55,089 nucleotides of DNA from Lachnospiraceae bacterium (GCA_900752065.1 CAADTT010000084.1:1-55089), one strand, 5' to 3'. Numbered from the stretch's first letter, positions 1 through 8,640 are shown. Numbers and translations: made by a program. Notes: generated by a model not told the origin, from the sequence alone.

Positions 1-434
<434 letters not shown>

Positions 435-510
435 AAGGTACTTGACGATTGACGAGCCAAAGGCGAAGGCAGAGTCTTAGTACCTTGGCCGTTCGAATGA
501 GCAAAGCGAG

Positions 511-588
511 TTCGAACTTCCTACAGTAAGCGGTAGGAAGCAAGGCGAATTCGAACTTCCTTCAGTAAGTAGTGGGAAACAAAAAGAA
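511..588 (+). repeat. Two 39-nt tandem units with hairpins
   Basis: Units 511-549 and 550-588 both begin TTCGAACTTCCT and continue with CAGTAAG. The first forms an 8-bp hairpin, CTTCCTAC with GTAGGAAG; the second keeps a weaker version. A third, degraded unit follows from 589. The pieces lie in the transcribed rRNA spacer, so they could be processing stems or remnants of duplicated spacer. Confidence 0.6.
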
Positions 589-718
589 TCCCTTCCGTAA
601 TCTGATAGGAAGCAAGAGAAAGCAGCAAAGCAACTTCGAACATCCAGAAGGTTTCCGGTTGAAATGTCTGAAAGAATATGATATTCTGTGTGTGGTTTTG
701 AAGATACATCATTAAAAT

Positions 719-746
719 AGAGTCTGAACATTCAGACTCTTTCTTT
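719..746 (+). terminator. rRNA operon terminator-like hairpin
   Basis: A perfect 10-bp stem (AGAGTCTGAA with TTCAGACTCT) closes on a 2-nt gap and is followed by TTCTTT. It sits only 5 nt before tRNA-Trp. Either the rRNA transcript reads through by antitermination, or the stem is an RNA-processing site, because no good separate promoter for the tRNA is visible. Confidence 0.6.
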
Positions 747-751
747 ACTAA

Positions 752-822
752 AGGGGATTGGTCAAATGGTATGACAGGAGTCTCCAAAACTCTTAGCGGG
801 AGTTCGATTCTCTCATCCCCTG
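752..822 (+). tRNA. tRNA-Trp (CCA)
   Basis: The acceptor stem AGGGGAT pairs with ATCCCCT. The anticodon stem GGAGT/ACTCT encloses the loop CTCCAAA, giving anticodon CCA. The T-arm contains GTTCGATTC. The 3' CCA is not encoded. The gene follows the 23S spacer on the same strand and is followed by a long hairpin terminator. Confidence 0.93.
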
Positions 823-834
823 TTTCCTTTTGAA

Positions 835-890
835 AAGATAGTGCTGAAAACCCGGTGTTTATGCGGGTTTCTGGCGCTATCTTCTTTTTA
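835..890 (+). terminator. Terminator after tRNA-Trp
   Basis: An approximately 20-bp stem, AAGATAGTGCTG... pairing with ...TGGCGCTATCTT, is followed by TCTTTTTATT. It is a strong intrinsic terminator. Its 3' half is also the left copy of the direct repeat that bounds the 847-3367 island. Confidence 0.75.
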
Positions 891-892
891 TT
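847..892 (+). repeat. Left att-like direct repeat
   Basis: Left copy of the 46-nt repeat. It starts AAAACCCGGTGTTTATGC and ends TCTTCTTTTTATT, and it overlaps the tRNA-Trp terminator. It differs from the right copy at 8 positions. Confidence 0.6.
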
Positions 893-967
893 CTCCTGTT
901 TGATGTGTTATGTAGTCAAGCATGTAGTCAAACAGGAATCATTACTAAAATTCGGGTGATTTTAATG

Positions 968-1054
968 TTAAAAGAAATTATCATCATCTATATGTTCCAT
1001 AATATCCTCAACATTGCAATGAAGGATATTACTGAGCCTGTCATATTTTATCAT
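968..1054 (-). pseudogene. Remnant of an Xre-type (Cro/CI) regulator
   Basis: The minus strand encodes a 28-residue peptide ending LSNILHCNVEDIMEHIDDD before its stop. This matches the usual C-terminal end of small Xre HTH domains (helix 4-5 pattern 'ALNCNIEDIM'). The DNA-recognition helices are missing and there are stop codons upstream in the frame. It is best read as the tail of a lost regulator from the surrounding element, although an ATG with a weak ribosome site precedes it. Confidence 0.45.
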
Positions 1055-1249
1055 TTCTTACATCCTTAAAAAGTGTATTGTTAGGATAAAATTATCATGG
1101 TATAGTATTGAAAAACTGTATTCGTATAAAAGGACTAAAAAGGTGGGAGGGAATAAAATATGATGCGACATAAAATTTTTATTGTGGAATCTGTTTTTGA
1201 AGTGTAAACTACAGTTATAAAGCAGAAAAGAAGAAGGGAGGAAATGAGC

Positions 1250-2818
1250 ATGGAAAAGAAAAAGATGGTGGCGTGTGTTAGCATTATTTTAGTTTTCTGT
1301 GCGCTGTCGTTAATGGATCCGAGTTTCGCAGGTAGTAATGGAAACACGGCAGAAGCAAAAAATATTCAGGTTACAAAATCAGAAGTGAACTTATCTAAAA
1401 AGAAAGTAAGCATTATTGAATCTAACAGGAAAACCATCAGCCTGAAAAACACAGTCAAGGGTAAAAAGGTAGTCTGGAAGGTAAAAAACAAGAAGGTTGC
1501 TAAGGTAAAGGCTAAGAAGAACAAATGTATAATAACTGCAAAGAAGCCAGGAAAGACAGTTGTTACTGCTAAGTACAATAAGAAAACTTATAAGTGCAAG
1601 GTAGTAGTTAAGAAAATGCCTACCAGTGTAGTAAACCAGACAGTAGATATCTCTGGTACGGGTTATGTAAATGCTTCAGTATTTACTACAAAAGATAAGA
1701 TTACCTATACAGTATCTAACCCAAGCTTGGTAAGGGTAGTTAAGGTTGGAACAAATACATACAGGATTTACGGTGTAAGTGGTAATACAGAGGGTGGAAC
1801 GGCGGAAGTTACATTCTGTAACGGAAAGAAGAAAGTGGTCTACAGGGTATTGATCCCCCCCAGATCAGTTGCTCCCGAAACGGAAGAAACTGAAAGTGAA
1901 GTTGCAGTTCCGGTTATCCCAGGTAAAGAAACTGAAACAGATACTGAATCTGAGAGAGAAACCGAAACAGAATCTCAATCAGGGAATGAAACAGAAATGA
2001 ATTCAAATGATTGTATTATAAAATTTGTAGGGGCAGATTCCTTTGATTTTAATTCTTATAATATAAATGAGGATAGTAGGTTTGGTAGATTGAACTTTAG
2101 TATAGGTTCTGACTTTAACAGTGAAAGTGCCGAGAATGTAATAGTGACAAATTCAGATAATGTGTATACATACTCTGGAACGATGTCATTCGATAATGGA
2201 AATAGATATTTTGTAGTAGATATTTATGGTGTAGTGAAAGGTGATTATTTTGTAAATATTCAATACAAAGATTTTACTTTTAAAGTAGAAGGAAAGGTGC
2301 TTGGAACCGATGAAGTCCAGGTTCAATATGAAAAAGACTTGGATAGGATGATTGAGGAGTGCAACAAAGAGTTAGTCATTAACGGTACTGAAATTACTGA
2401 TACAAATCTCAGAACTCTGATTAATTTAGGTGTCTGGTTGGTAGATAATAGAGATCACGCGCAAACAACAAAGCCGGGCACTGACGGGGAGTTGGTAGGG
2501 TTTAATAATAAGGAAGGTGAAGAAATTGATTATAGAAAAGTTTTGTTAGAAGAATCTTGGCAGAATACTCACTGTGATGGGTACTCTAATATTATTTGCG
2601 ATGTGGCTAGAAGGCTAGGCCTAAACGCCAAGGCTACGGGTACTACAGCTCATACTATAGCTGAGGTGGAAATAGACGGAGAAAAGTGGAGAATTGATGC
2701 AGGAAGAACAGGGTTAGCAGGTGATAGGGATGTAGATATCTTTAGATTAAACCCTTATATAGACTTTTACCGACTTCCAAAAAGTTCTGGAGGAACATGG
2801 ACTATTTATTATGATTAA
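1250..2818 (+). CDS. Secreted Ig-like / transglutaminase-like protein
   Basis: A 522-residue protein with a signal peptide (MEKKKMVACVSII... to about residue 27). A very lysine-rich bacterial Ig-like (BIG2-type) region follows at about 40-125, with the pattern W-K-V-K-N-K-K-V-A and 'KPGKTVVTAKY'. A Glu/Thr-rich linker lies near 215-250. The C-terminal transglutaminase-like core is at about 395-520, with the likely Cys-His-Asp triad in 'THCDGYSN', 'TAHTIAEV' and 'WRIDAG'. Such proteins act outside the cell as cross-linking or peptidase-like enzymes on surface proteins; the substrate is unknown. The ATG at 1250 is preferred to that at 1244 because GGAGG lies 8 nt upstream. Base composition is much more AT-rich than the neighbours, suggesting transfer with the surrounding element. 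Confidence 0.75.
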   Translation: MEKKKMVACVSIILVFCALSLMDPSFAGSNGNTAEAKNIQVTKSEVNLSKKKVSIIESNRKTISLKNTVKGKKVVWKVKNKKVAKVKAKKNKCIITAKKPGKTVVTAKYNKKTYKCKVVVKKMPTSVVNQTVDISGTGYVNASVFTTKDKITYTVSNPSLVRVVKVGTNTYRIYGVSGNTEGGTAEVTFCNGKKKVVYRVLIPPRSVAPETEETESEVAVPVIPGKETETDTESERETETESQSGNETEMNSNDCIIKFVGADSFDFNSYNINEDSRFGRLNFSIGSDFNSESAENVIVTNSDNVYTYSGTMSFDNGNRYFVVDIYGVVKGDYFVNIQYKDFTFKVEGKVLGTDEVQVQYEKDLDRMIEECNKELVINGTEITDTNLRTLINLGVWLVDNRDHAQTTKPGTDGELVGFNNKEGEEIDYRKVLLEESWQNTHCDGYSNIICDVARRLGLNAKATGTTAHTIAEVEIDGEKWRIDAGRTGLAGDRDVDIFRLNPYIDFYRLPKSSGGTWTIYYD

Positions 2819-2907
2819 GTAAAATACTTATTTAAAGTGCTAATTTAAATATAACCAAGGCTTGATTCTAGAAAACCGTTGAAATCAAACCATATATCAG
2901 TATGAGG

Positions 2908-3231
2908 TTATGACTTCCTGTAATTACGCCTGTCAATCCCCACTCGCTTTTCAAGTGCCTGCGGTAAAGGGATTGACAGGCTCTTGCCTTTCTCCGGTTT
3001 TGGATTGATGATTTCAAGCATTAATAGAAACGCCTGTCGATATCCTGCGATAAATGCCTGTTTTTCAGTTTTTAGGCTGTAGTCATATATCTTGAAAATT
3101 ATCTTATCAGATTCTTCTTCTGAAAAATATGCGTTTAAATCCTGAGAAATATTTTCAAGAAGTTCTTTGATTTCTTTGCTGTCCGTCTGATTTTCAGACC
3201 AGAGGGTATAAAGCTTTTCTAATTCATTCAT
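2908..3231 (-). CDS. Small protein of unknown function (DUF6809-like)
   Basis: A 107-residue, mostly helical, charged cytoplasmic protein with no signal or membrane segment. The pattern 'ELEKLYTLWSEN' and 'IFKIYDYSLKTEKQAFIAGYRQAFLLM' resembles small proteins classed as DUF6809, often found in mobile elements of Clostridia; this match is from memory and not searched. The start has a clear site (AGGAG, 7 nt before ATG). It is convergent with the secreted protein upstream and lies inside the repeat-bounded island. The role is unknown. Confidence 0.6.
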   Translation of the reverse strand: MNELEKLYTLWSENQTDSKEIKELLENISQDLNAYFSEEESDKIIFKIYDYSLKTEKQAFIAGYRQAFLLMLEIINPKPEKGKSLSIPLPQALEKRVGIDRRNYRKS

Positions 3232-3321
3232 AGCGTTTCTCCTTTTTCGTCTGTTTTAACATGGAATACGCTATGCCAAATGACTTCTCCTTTCGTTTTA
3301 TGTAGTCAAAATAGAAATGCA

Positions 3322-3367
3322 AAAACCCAGTGTTTTTGCAGGTTTTCAGTGCTGTCTTCTTTTTATT
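3322..3367 (+). repeat. Right att-like direct repeat
   Basis: Right copy of the 46-nt repeat (38 of 46 positions match 847-892). It overlaps the last codons and stop of the SGNH hydrolase gene on the other strand, so the C-terminal tail of that protein (EIKRRQH) is encoded by the repeat. It contains a short stem GCAAAAAC/GTTTTTGC. Confidence 0.6.
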
Positions 3368-3996
3368 TCCGCAGGCAACGAGCCAGGCGGTTCCAGACCG
3401 TATTTTTTCAACCATTGGTCGGCAAGAAGCTGATGGCCCAGGGCAGTAAGATGAACCCCGTCCCAGGTGATTTTTTCATAACCTTCTTTTTCTGCACAGG
3501 TATTAAAAAAGTTATGAAGGGGCAGGAAGGGAATCCGGTATTTTTCCGTTGTCTCTGCGATCGCAGTTTCTGCCCGGATCACATCCGGGATCCAGAGCTG
3601 ATATTCCTGTGGATGCGGAAAGATAAATGGCGCCATACAGAGCAGGCCGGCGTCTGTATGTGCGAGGATTTCCGACAGCAGCTTCTCATACTGGGCGGCA
3701 AATGTTTCCGTGGAAAAAGGAACTCCGCAGTTTCTGGATACGGCGATGTCATTGATACCGATTAAGATCGTGATGAAATCCGGCGAGGAGGGGTAGCAGT
3801 CAAGGGGGAGATTTCGAAGAAGGGATGGCAGGGTAAACCCGTCATGCCCCTTATTGATAAAGGCAGCAGGAAGATGCTTTTCGGCAGCGATGCCGGAAAG
3901 CATTTTTACGTATCCGTCGCCGAGACCTCCGTTTTCCGGCTGCCAGAGACGGTGGGAATCGGTGATGCTGTCACCGAGGAAAAGAAAAGTTTTCAT
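3346..3996 (-). CDS. SGNH/GDSL-family hydrolase
   Basis: A 216-residue cytoplasmic esterase or acylhydrolase of the SGNH fold. Block I is GDSIT at residues 8-12 (nucleophile Ser10). Gly falls in 'NKGHDGFT'. Block III is 'LIGINDIA' with the oxyanion Asn. Block V is 'DGVHLTALGH' near 180-190 with the catalytic Asp and His. There is no signal peptide, so it probably de-esterifies an intracellular sugar or lipid substrate. It stands alone, with an ATG and a purine-rich site upstream. The last residues run into the 46-nt repeat at 3322-3367, so the original C-terminus may have been altered by insertion. Confidence 0.85.
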   Translation of the reverse strand: MKTFLFLGDSITDSHRLWQPENGGLGDGYVKMLSGIAAEKHLPAAFINKGHDGFTLPSLLRNLPLDCYPSSPDFITILIGINDIAVSRNCGVPFSTETFAAQYEKLLSEILAHTDAGLLCMAPFIFPHPQEYQLWIPDVIRAETAIAETTEKYRIPFLPLHNFFNTCAEKEGYEKITWDGVHLTALGHQLLADQWLKKYGLEPPGSLPAEIKRRQH

Positions 3997-4123
3997 AGAG
4001 GGCTTCCTTTCGTAGAATCATACAAACCATCCAAATAGAAAAAGCAAGTTCATTACGGTTCTGCTCCTGGCCGAACGGTAACACAAATTATCCTTTACAT
4101 TAAAAGAAAACTGCAAATATTGT

Positions 4124-4152
4124 TAGACAATAGCTGGCGTTTACCTTATAAT
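4124..4152 (+). promoter_or_regulatory. Sigma-A promoter for the GH63 gene
   Basis: TAGACA (4124-4129) and TATAAT (4147-4152) are separated by 17 bp, about 45 bp upstream of the start codon. The spacing is ideal and there is a single mismatch in the -35 box. Confidence 0.65.
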
Positions 4153-4198
4153 TATATAACAACAACCGTAAAAGAAAAAGAGAAACGGAGGAGATATG

Positions 4199-7100
4199 AT
4201 GCGGAAAAAAGGAAGAACTGCGATAAGCGGTATAATGGGGGCGGTTTTATTCGGCATGACAGTGATTTCTTCTGTACCGGCGACGGTATGGGCGGCGCCT
4301 GAGATCGTGGCGGGCGGCTATGAAATTGATATGGAAAAGCTTCCGAAGGTGCATTTTTCAAAACATAAGGACTGGGAAGCTTTGTATGAGACAGCATGGG
4401 AGAGCCATAAGAGTAATATCCGTGAAGTGACGGAAGGATTGAATAAGGATCTGTGGGGTAAGGAGGAGAAGTCCTACTATGTGGACGAGGCGTTTGATGA
4501 CCGGATCTTCCAGTGGGATACGATGTTTATGATGCTTTTTGACAAGTATGGGTATCATGAATTCCCGACTCTGAATTCGATTGACAATTTTTATTATCAT
4601 CAGCACGATGAAGAGGGGGAAACCAACGGATTTATCTGCCGGATGATCAATGAAAAGGATGGGACGGATGACTATAGCAATCATCTGGATATAAAGGCGG
4701 TAAATCCGCCGATGTTCGCCTGGGCAGAGTGGGAGCAGTATCAGATTCATGGGGATGTGAACCGCTTTACGAAGGTGATAAAAGGAAAGACGATACTGGA
4801 GAGGCTGGACGCCTATTTCCAGTATGTCAAGAGGACGCGGACGCTTCCGGACGGTCCGGCTAAGGGACTGTATGTGTCCGACGGAGAGGGAAGCGGGCTG
4901 GACAATACGCCCGGCTGGCAGAATCAGGGCTGGAATCAGGGAGCAACAGATCTGTCTATACAGCAGGTGCAGGCGGCGCATTATATCAGCAGGATGGCAC
5001 AGGAGGTTCTTGATCGGAAAACAGATCTCACAGAAGAAGAGAAGGAAAAATACAGAGATCTCAAGGCGAAGTATGATACAGAGGCGGATGAGCTGAAGGA
5101 GTTGATTCAGAATAAACTCTGGTCAGAGGAGGACGGATACTTTTTCCGCATTGATAGAAATTCGGGAGAGTTCGTAAAGATTGCAACGCCAATGGCCTTT
5201 TGGTCTATGGCGGCGGATGTGGCGACGAAGGAGCAGGCTGACCGCATGATTGCGGACTATGCAAAAAATTCAGACGAGCTGTTCCGTCCCAACGGCCTGG
5301 CGACGGTGAGCTATAACCATGAGGATTTCTGTTCCTATGGCGGATACTGGCAGGGCGCCATGTGGTCTCCGGCCTCCTGCCAGTGGCTGAAGGGGCTGAA
5401 GCAGTATGGGTATGGCGATGTGGCGTTTGAAGAGGCGGTGCGCCATGTAAATAACATGGCGGAGGTATGCAAAAAAGGTGCATACGATGAAGACGGAAAT
5501 TTCCTGCATACCCTCTGGGAGAATTACTCGACGGAATATTCGCTGCCCGGATCGACACAGTATTCCGATACCCAGCCATGCAGACCAAATTTCGTGGGAT
5601 GGGCCGGGACACTGGGCATCGGGGCCGTGCTGGAAAATATCATAGGCATTGATATCCATGCACCGGAAAATACCATTGACTGGCAGATCCGGCTTACAGA
5701 AGGCTTTGGCGTGGATAACCTGTATTTTATCGGGCCGGAAGGGGAAAACTTTGTGAATTTGTCCTGTAAGGGGAGAGTCAGCGAAACCTCCGGGGCAGAA
5801 CTGACAGTGAAGGCGGATCATGACTTCACCCTTCATGTGACAGTGGCGGGGCAGGAGGAGACGATCGCGGTAAAGGCAGGGGAACATAGCTACACGATCG
5901 GCGGGAAAGATGGAAAAGAGAGCAGTCTGGGCATCCGGACGGCGAAGGCGGCGGAGCAGTCCTTTTCGGCGGAGAAGCTGGAAGAGGCGGATAGCGCAGT
6001 CATTTTTGGAGAACAGGGAACAGACGGGGAAACGGTAGGGCTTCCCGGTCAGATCGCAAAGGGAAAGAAAGAGATCTTTAATGTCAATACCGTTGGATTT
6101 TTCCGGACAGATGGGAGGTATCCGGCAGAGCAGAGAGACAGCGCTGTTTTACAGGAAATGGGCGTTTCTGGTGCAAAGGAATATGTAAAAGCTACCTCTT
6201 CCTATGGCGGGGAAGGGTTTATGTTTATGGCTCCCGCTTCGAACAGGATGCAGACGGTGAAGGCGCTGATCGGAGTGAAAAACGGTACGGCAAAGGTGGA
6301 AGCAGACGTGCTGGACGCTTCGGAGGTGACAGAAAAGGCAGAGCTGCCAGGCGGAGACAAAGAGACGGTCTATGCGGTAGAGATTCCATTTTGCGCTGCC
6401 GGGGATACGGATCTGATGGTGACAGTCACCATGGAACAGGAGAACGGCGTGCCAGGAGAGGTCAGCCTGAAAGCCATTCTGCTGGAGGAGGGCGGCACCC
6501 CGATCATAGAAGCACCGACGCAGGTAAAGGCGGAGTCCGTGGATTCCGGACTTAGGGTAAGCGCATCGGCGCCGGAAGGGACGCACTATGACAGTTACCG
6601 GATCTATTATAAAAAGGCGGGCGCGGAGGAATATCAGGCAAAAGAGACCAAAACATTGCCCTGTGTGCTCGAAAATCTGGAAAACTACCAGCGATATGAA
6701 GTGTTTGTAACCGGATGGAAGGACGGCGCAGAGTCTCTGAGCTCAGAGAGCGTTACCCAGATCCCCGAAAAGGAGATGCATACCGATGCCTGGAGAGCAT
6801 ACAGCGACTGGCTGCGGGTTCAGAAACAGGTATTAAACGGAAATACAGACTTTGACCATGTAAAGAGTGCGCTGGATTTTCATGTGGAAGACACGGTATA
6901 TGGAACAGAGTTTACCTTTTCCAGCGACAGCCAGGCCTACCGATATGGACTGCGGGAGGACGGAAGCGTGGAAAATCCCGTAGAGCCGATGGCTGATATG
7001 CGGACGGTGCTGACAGCAGAGGCATCCTGCGGAGCTGAGACAGTAAAGATCACAGTTCCGGTTACGCTGCCGGCCAAAGAAGGGAGCGGCGCAGAACCTG

Positions 7101-7783
7101 AGCAGACCGATACACAGGTCATGATCGCACAGTATGCACAGCCGGAGAGGGTGAATCTGACCGAAGAAGGCAGTGCGGACTGGAGACTCTTCCATACCAC
7201 AGAGCTGGATAAGGTGGAGAAAAAGAAAGGCGGGCAGGGGATTGAGAACCTCTCCGCACTTCAGGAGATCACAAAGGTGAAGGACGATCCCTCAGATGCG
7301 GCATTCTCCTATTCAGATGGAACGCAGCGTGATGCCGGACAGTACGATCAGGGAGTCGTATTTGAAAAGGCCGGAAATGGGATTGCATTTGATCTGCCGG
7401 GAGGCGGGGAGCTGCAGGAGGCGAAGGTTTATCTGGGCGCCTGGTGTGCGAAGGTAAAGATCTCTGCAACAATCAGGAAGAACGGGCAGGATCTGCAGGA
7501 ATACACAGAATACTTCGATACGGGTGTGCTGGTGTCGGAGGCTCCGGCAGAATATGAAACCGTGGCAGTCCGATGGGAGGCAGAGGATGCGGATACCCTG
7601 CTGCATGTGCAGATCAGCAATGAAAAGCTGTACGATGACCAGTGGGGAAATATGAACCTGACAGCCATCACTTTAAGAGACCGTTTTACCGTGAACACAG
7701 AAAAAGTGGAAAATGGAAGGCTGATTGTTACGAATCCGTCTGCGTCAGCCGGAGATCCGGTAACGGTTTTTGCGGTTCCGTAA
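4199..7783 (+). CDS. Secreted GH63-type glycosidase, N-terminal 1194 residues
   Basis: A large extracellular (alpha/alpha)6-barrel glycosidase resembling GH63 (mannosyl-oligosaccharide glucosidase / alpha-glycosidase). The signal peptide ends near VWA-AP (about residue 33). The catalytic domain spans about 40-520, with 'FQWDTMFMM' (likely general acid Asp), 'GGYWQGAMWSP' and 'LWENYS' (likely base Glu). A beta domain follows, then a fibronectin III-like domain (about 765-850), a further Ig-like stretch, a galactose-binding-like domain (about 1040-1160) and the first half of a B-repeat domain. The ATG at 4199 is favoured because GGAGG lies 7 nt upstream. The frame is stopped by TAA at 7781-7783 in the middle of the B-repeat and continues in the same frame at 7784-8524. 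Substrate, perhaps a host N-glycan or alpha-glucan, is inferred. Confidence 0.85.
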   Translation: MRKKGRTAISGIMGAVLFGMTVISSVPATVWAAPEIVAGGYEIDMEKLPKVHFSKHKDWEALYETAWESHKSNIREVTEGLNKDLWGKEEKSYYVDEAFDDRIFQWDTMFMMLFDKYGYHEFPTLNSIDNFYYHQHDEEGETNGFICRMINEKDGTDDYSNHLDIKAVNPPMFAWAEWEQYQIHGDVNRFTKVIKGKTILERLDAYFQYVKRTRTLPDGPAKGLYVSDGEGSGLDNTPGWQNQGWNQGATDLSIQQVQAAHYISRMAQEVLDRKTDLTEEEKEKYRDLKAKYDTEADELKELIQNKLWSEEDGYFFRIDRNSGEFVKIATPMAFWSMAADVATKEQADRMIADYAKNSDELFRPNGLATVSYNHEDFCSYGGYWQGAMWSPASCQWLKGLKQYGYGDVAFEEAVRHVNNMAEVCKKGAYDEDGNFLHTLWENYSTEYSLPGSTQYSDTQPCRPNFVGWAGTLGIGAVLENIIGIDIHAPENTIDWQIRLTEGFGVDNLYFIGPEGENFVNLSCKGRVSETSGAELTVKADHDFTLHVTVAGQEETIAVKAGEHSYTIGGKDGKESSLGIRTAKAAEQSFSAEKLEEADSAVIFGEQGTDGETVGLPGQIAKGKKEIFNVNTVGFFRTDGRYPAEQRDSAVLQEMGVSGAKEYVKATSSYGGEGFMFMAPASNRMQTVKALIGVKNGTAKVEADVLDASEVTEKAELPGGDKETVYAVEIPFCAAGDTDLMVTVTMEQENGVPGEVSLKAILLEEGGTPIIEAPTQVKAESVDSGLRVSASAPEGTHYDSYRIYYKKAGAEEYQAKETKTLPCVLENLENYQRYEVFVTGWKDGAESLSSESVTQIPEKEMHTDAWRAYSDWLRVQKQVLNGNTDFDHVKSALDFHVEDTVYGTEFTFSSDSQAYRYGLREDGSVENPVEPMADMRTVLTAEASCGAETVKITVPVTLPAKEGSGAEPEQTDTQVMIAQYAQPERVNLTEEGSADWRLFHTTELDKVEKKKGGQGIENLSALQEITKVKDDPSDAAFSYSDGTQRDAGQYDQGVVFEKAGNGIAFDLPGGGELQEAKVYLGAWCAKVKISATIRKNGQDLQEYTEYFDTGVLVSEAPAEYETVAVRWEAEDADTLLHVQISNEKLYDDQWGNMNLTAITLRDRFTVNTEKVENGRLIVTNPSASAGDPVTVFAVP

Positions 7784-7795
7784 GAAGGATACCGG

Positions 7796-8524
7796 GTGGC
7801 AGACGGCAGCTTGAAATATTATACGAAGGGCGATCAGGAGGGCATACCGATGGAAGAGGAAAGCTTCCGGATGCCTCATGAAAATGTTACCGTGAAGGCA
7901 GAGTTCCAGAAGGTCGAAAAGCCTGGGGAAACGGAAAATCCAACGGAGACAGAGAAGCCTGTGGAAACAGAAAAACCGGGCGTACAGCCGAAGCCGGAGG
8001 AGAGGCCGCAGATCCAGGAAGGGCATATATACGGGAGCGGCAGTTATCTGTATCAGGTGACGGATGTGCAGAAACGGACAGTTGAAGTGGTAGGAATCCG
8101 GTGGGATAAAGCCGAAAAGCTGAAAAAGATTACTGTTTATAATACCGTGAAGCTGAACAGGAAAAGCTATCAGGTAACGGCAGTCGGCGCATCCGCCTTT
8201 AAGGGCAATAAGAAAGTGACCAGCGTTGTGATCGGGAAGAATGTGAAAACGATCAGAAGCAACGCATTTAGAGGATGCAAGTCGCTGAAAAAAGTTACAG
8301 TAAAGAGCACGAAGCTGTCACAGATCGGAAAGTATGCATTTTCCGGATGCGGAAAGCTGGAAAATATTGTGTTCAAGAGCAAGGTGCTGAGGAAGGTGGG
8401 CAAAAGAGCCTTCTGGGGAATCCACAAAAAGGCAGTGATCAGGGTTCCTGCGGCAAAGCTTGGGGCTTATCGGAAGATTCTGGCGAAAAAGGGGCAGAGT
8501 AAGACCGTTAAGATAAAAAAGTAA
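7796..8524 (+). CDS. C-terminal piece of the GH63 protein: B-repeat end and LRR_5 module
   Basis: This frame continues the GH63 gene without a shift after one TAA. It gives the end of a B-repeat ('FRMPHENVTVKAEF'), a Glu/Thr/Pro linker ('TEKPVETEKPG') and a lysine-rich leucine-rich-repeat (LRR_5, BspA-type) module of about 160 residues, with 'GASAFKGNKKVTSVVIGKNV' and 'IGKYAFSGCGKL'. A GTG at 7796 has a weak AGAAGGA before it, but a product begun there would lack a signal peptide. The ancestral gene surely ran 4199-8524. The same module ends the GH84 protein at 45101-49711. It may bind the cell wall; this is inferred from its lysine content and position. Confidence 0.65.
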   Translation: MADGSLKYYTKGDQEGIPMEEESFRMPHENVTVKAEFQKVEKPGETENPTETEKPVETEKPGVQPKPEERPQIQEGHIYGSGSYLYQVTDVQKRTVEVVGIRWDKAEKLKKITVYNTVKLNRKSYQVTAVGASAFKGNKKVTSVVIGKNVKTIRSNAFRGCKSLKKVTVKSTKLSQIGKYAFSGCGKLENIVFKSKVLRKVGKRAFWGIHKKAVIRVPAAKLGAYRKILAKKGQSKTVKIKK

Positions 8525-8536
8525 ACGAAAACAGGC

Positions 8537-8565
8537 TTGACAAAAAGGAAAAAAGAAGGAATGAT
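8537..8565 (+). promoter_or_regulatory. Possible promoter for endonuclease IV
   Basis: TTGACA (8537-8542) is followed after 17 bp by AATGAT (8560-8565), a consensus -35 with a weak -10, about 70 bp upstream of the start codon. Confidence 0.4.
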
Positions 8566-8640
8566 AAAAGAAGCATTGAAAACATGCGAAAAACAGGAAT
8601 TCATGGAAAAACCGGAAAAAGAAAGAGCAGGAGTAAAAAT

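Larger units (their letters stand above)
435..751 (+). other. rRNA operon 3' spacer without a 5S gene
   Basis: This stretch between 23S and tRNA-Trp shows no 5S rRNA: none of the conserved 5S blocks is present. It contains two near-identical 39-nt units with short hairpins (511-588), a third decayed copy just after them, and a strong hairpin with a T-rich tail (719-746). No credible protein gene is seen on either strand. Confidence 0.7.
847..3367. mobile_element. Putative worn integrated element at tRNA-Trp
   Basis: The region lies between two direct copies of a 46-nt sequence (847-892 and 3322-3367, 38 of 46 positions identical). Just inside both ends sits ATGTAGTCAA (910-919 and 922-931 on the left, 3300-3309 on the right), which resembles arm-type binding sites of a tyrosine integrase. 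The content is AT-rich compared with the flanks: an Xre-type remnant, a secreted lysine-rich protein and a small protein of unknown role. No integrase gene is present, so this would be an immobile relic. That it is an integrated element is inference; the repeats are seen directly. Confidence 0.45.

Noticed and set aside
3224..3415. A 63-residue minus-strand frame between the SGNH gene and the small protein gene
   Set aside because: It overlaps the SGNH 3' end and the direct repeat in another frame and has no ribosome site.
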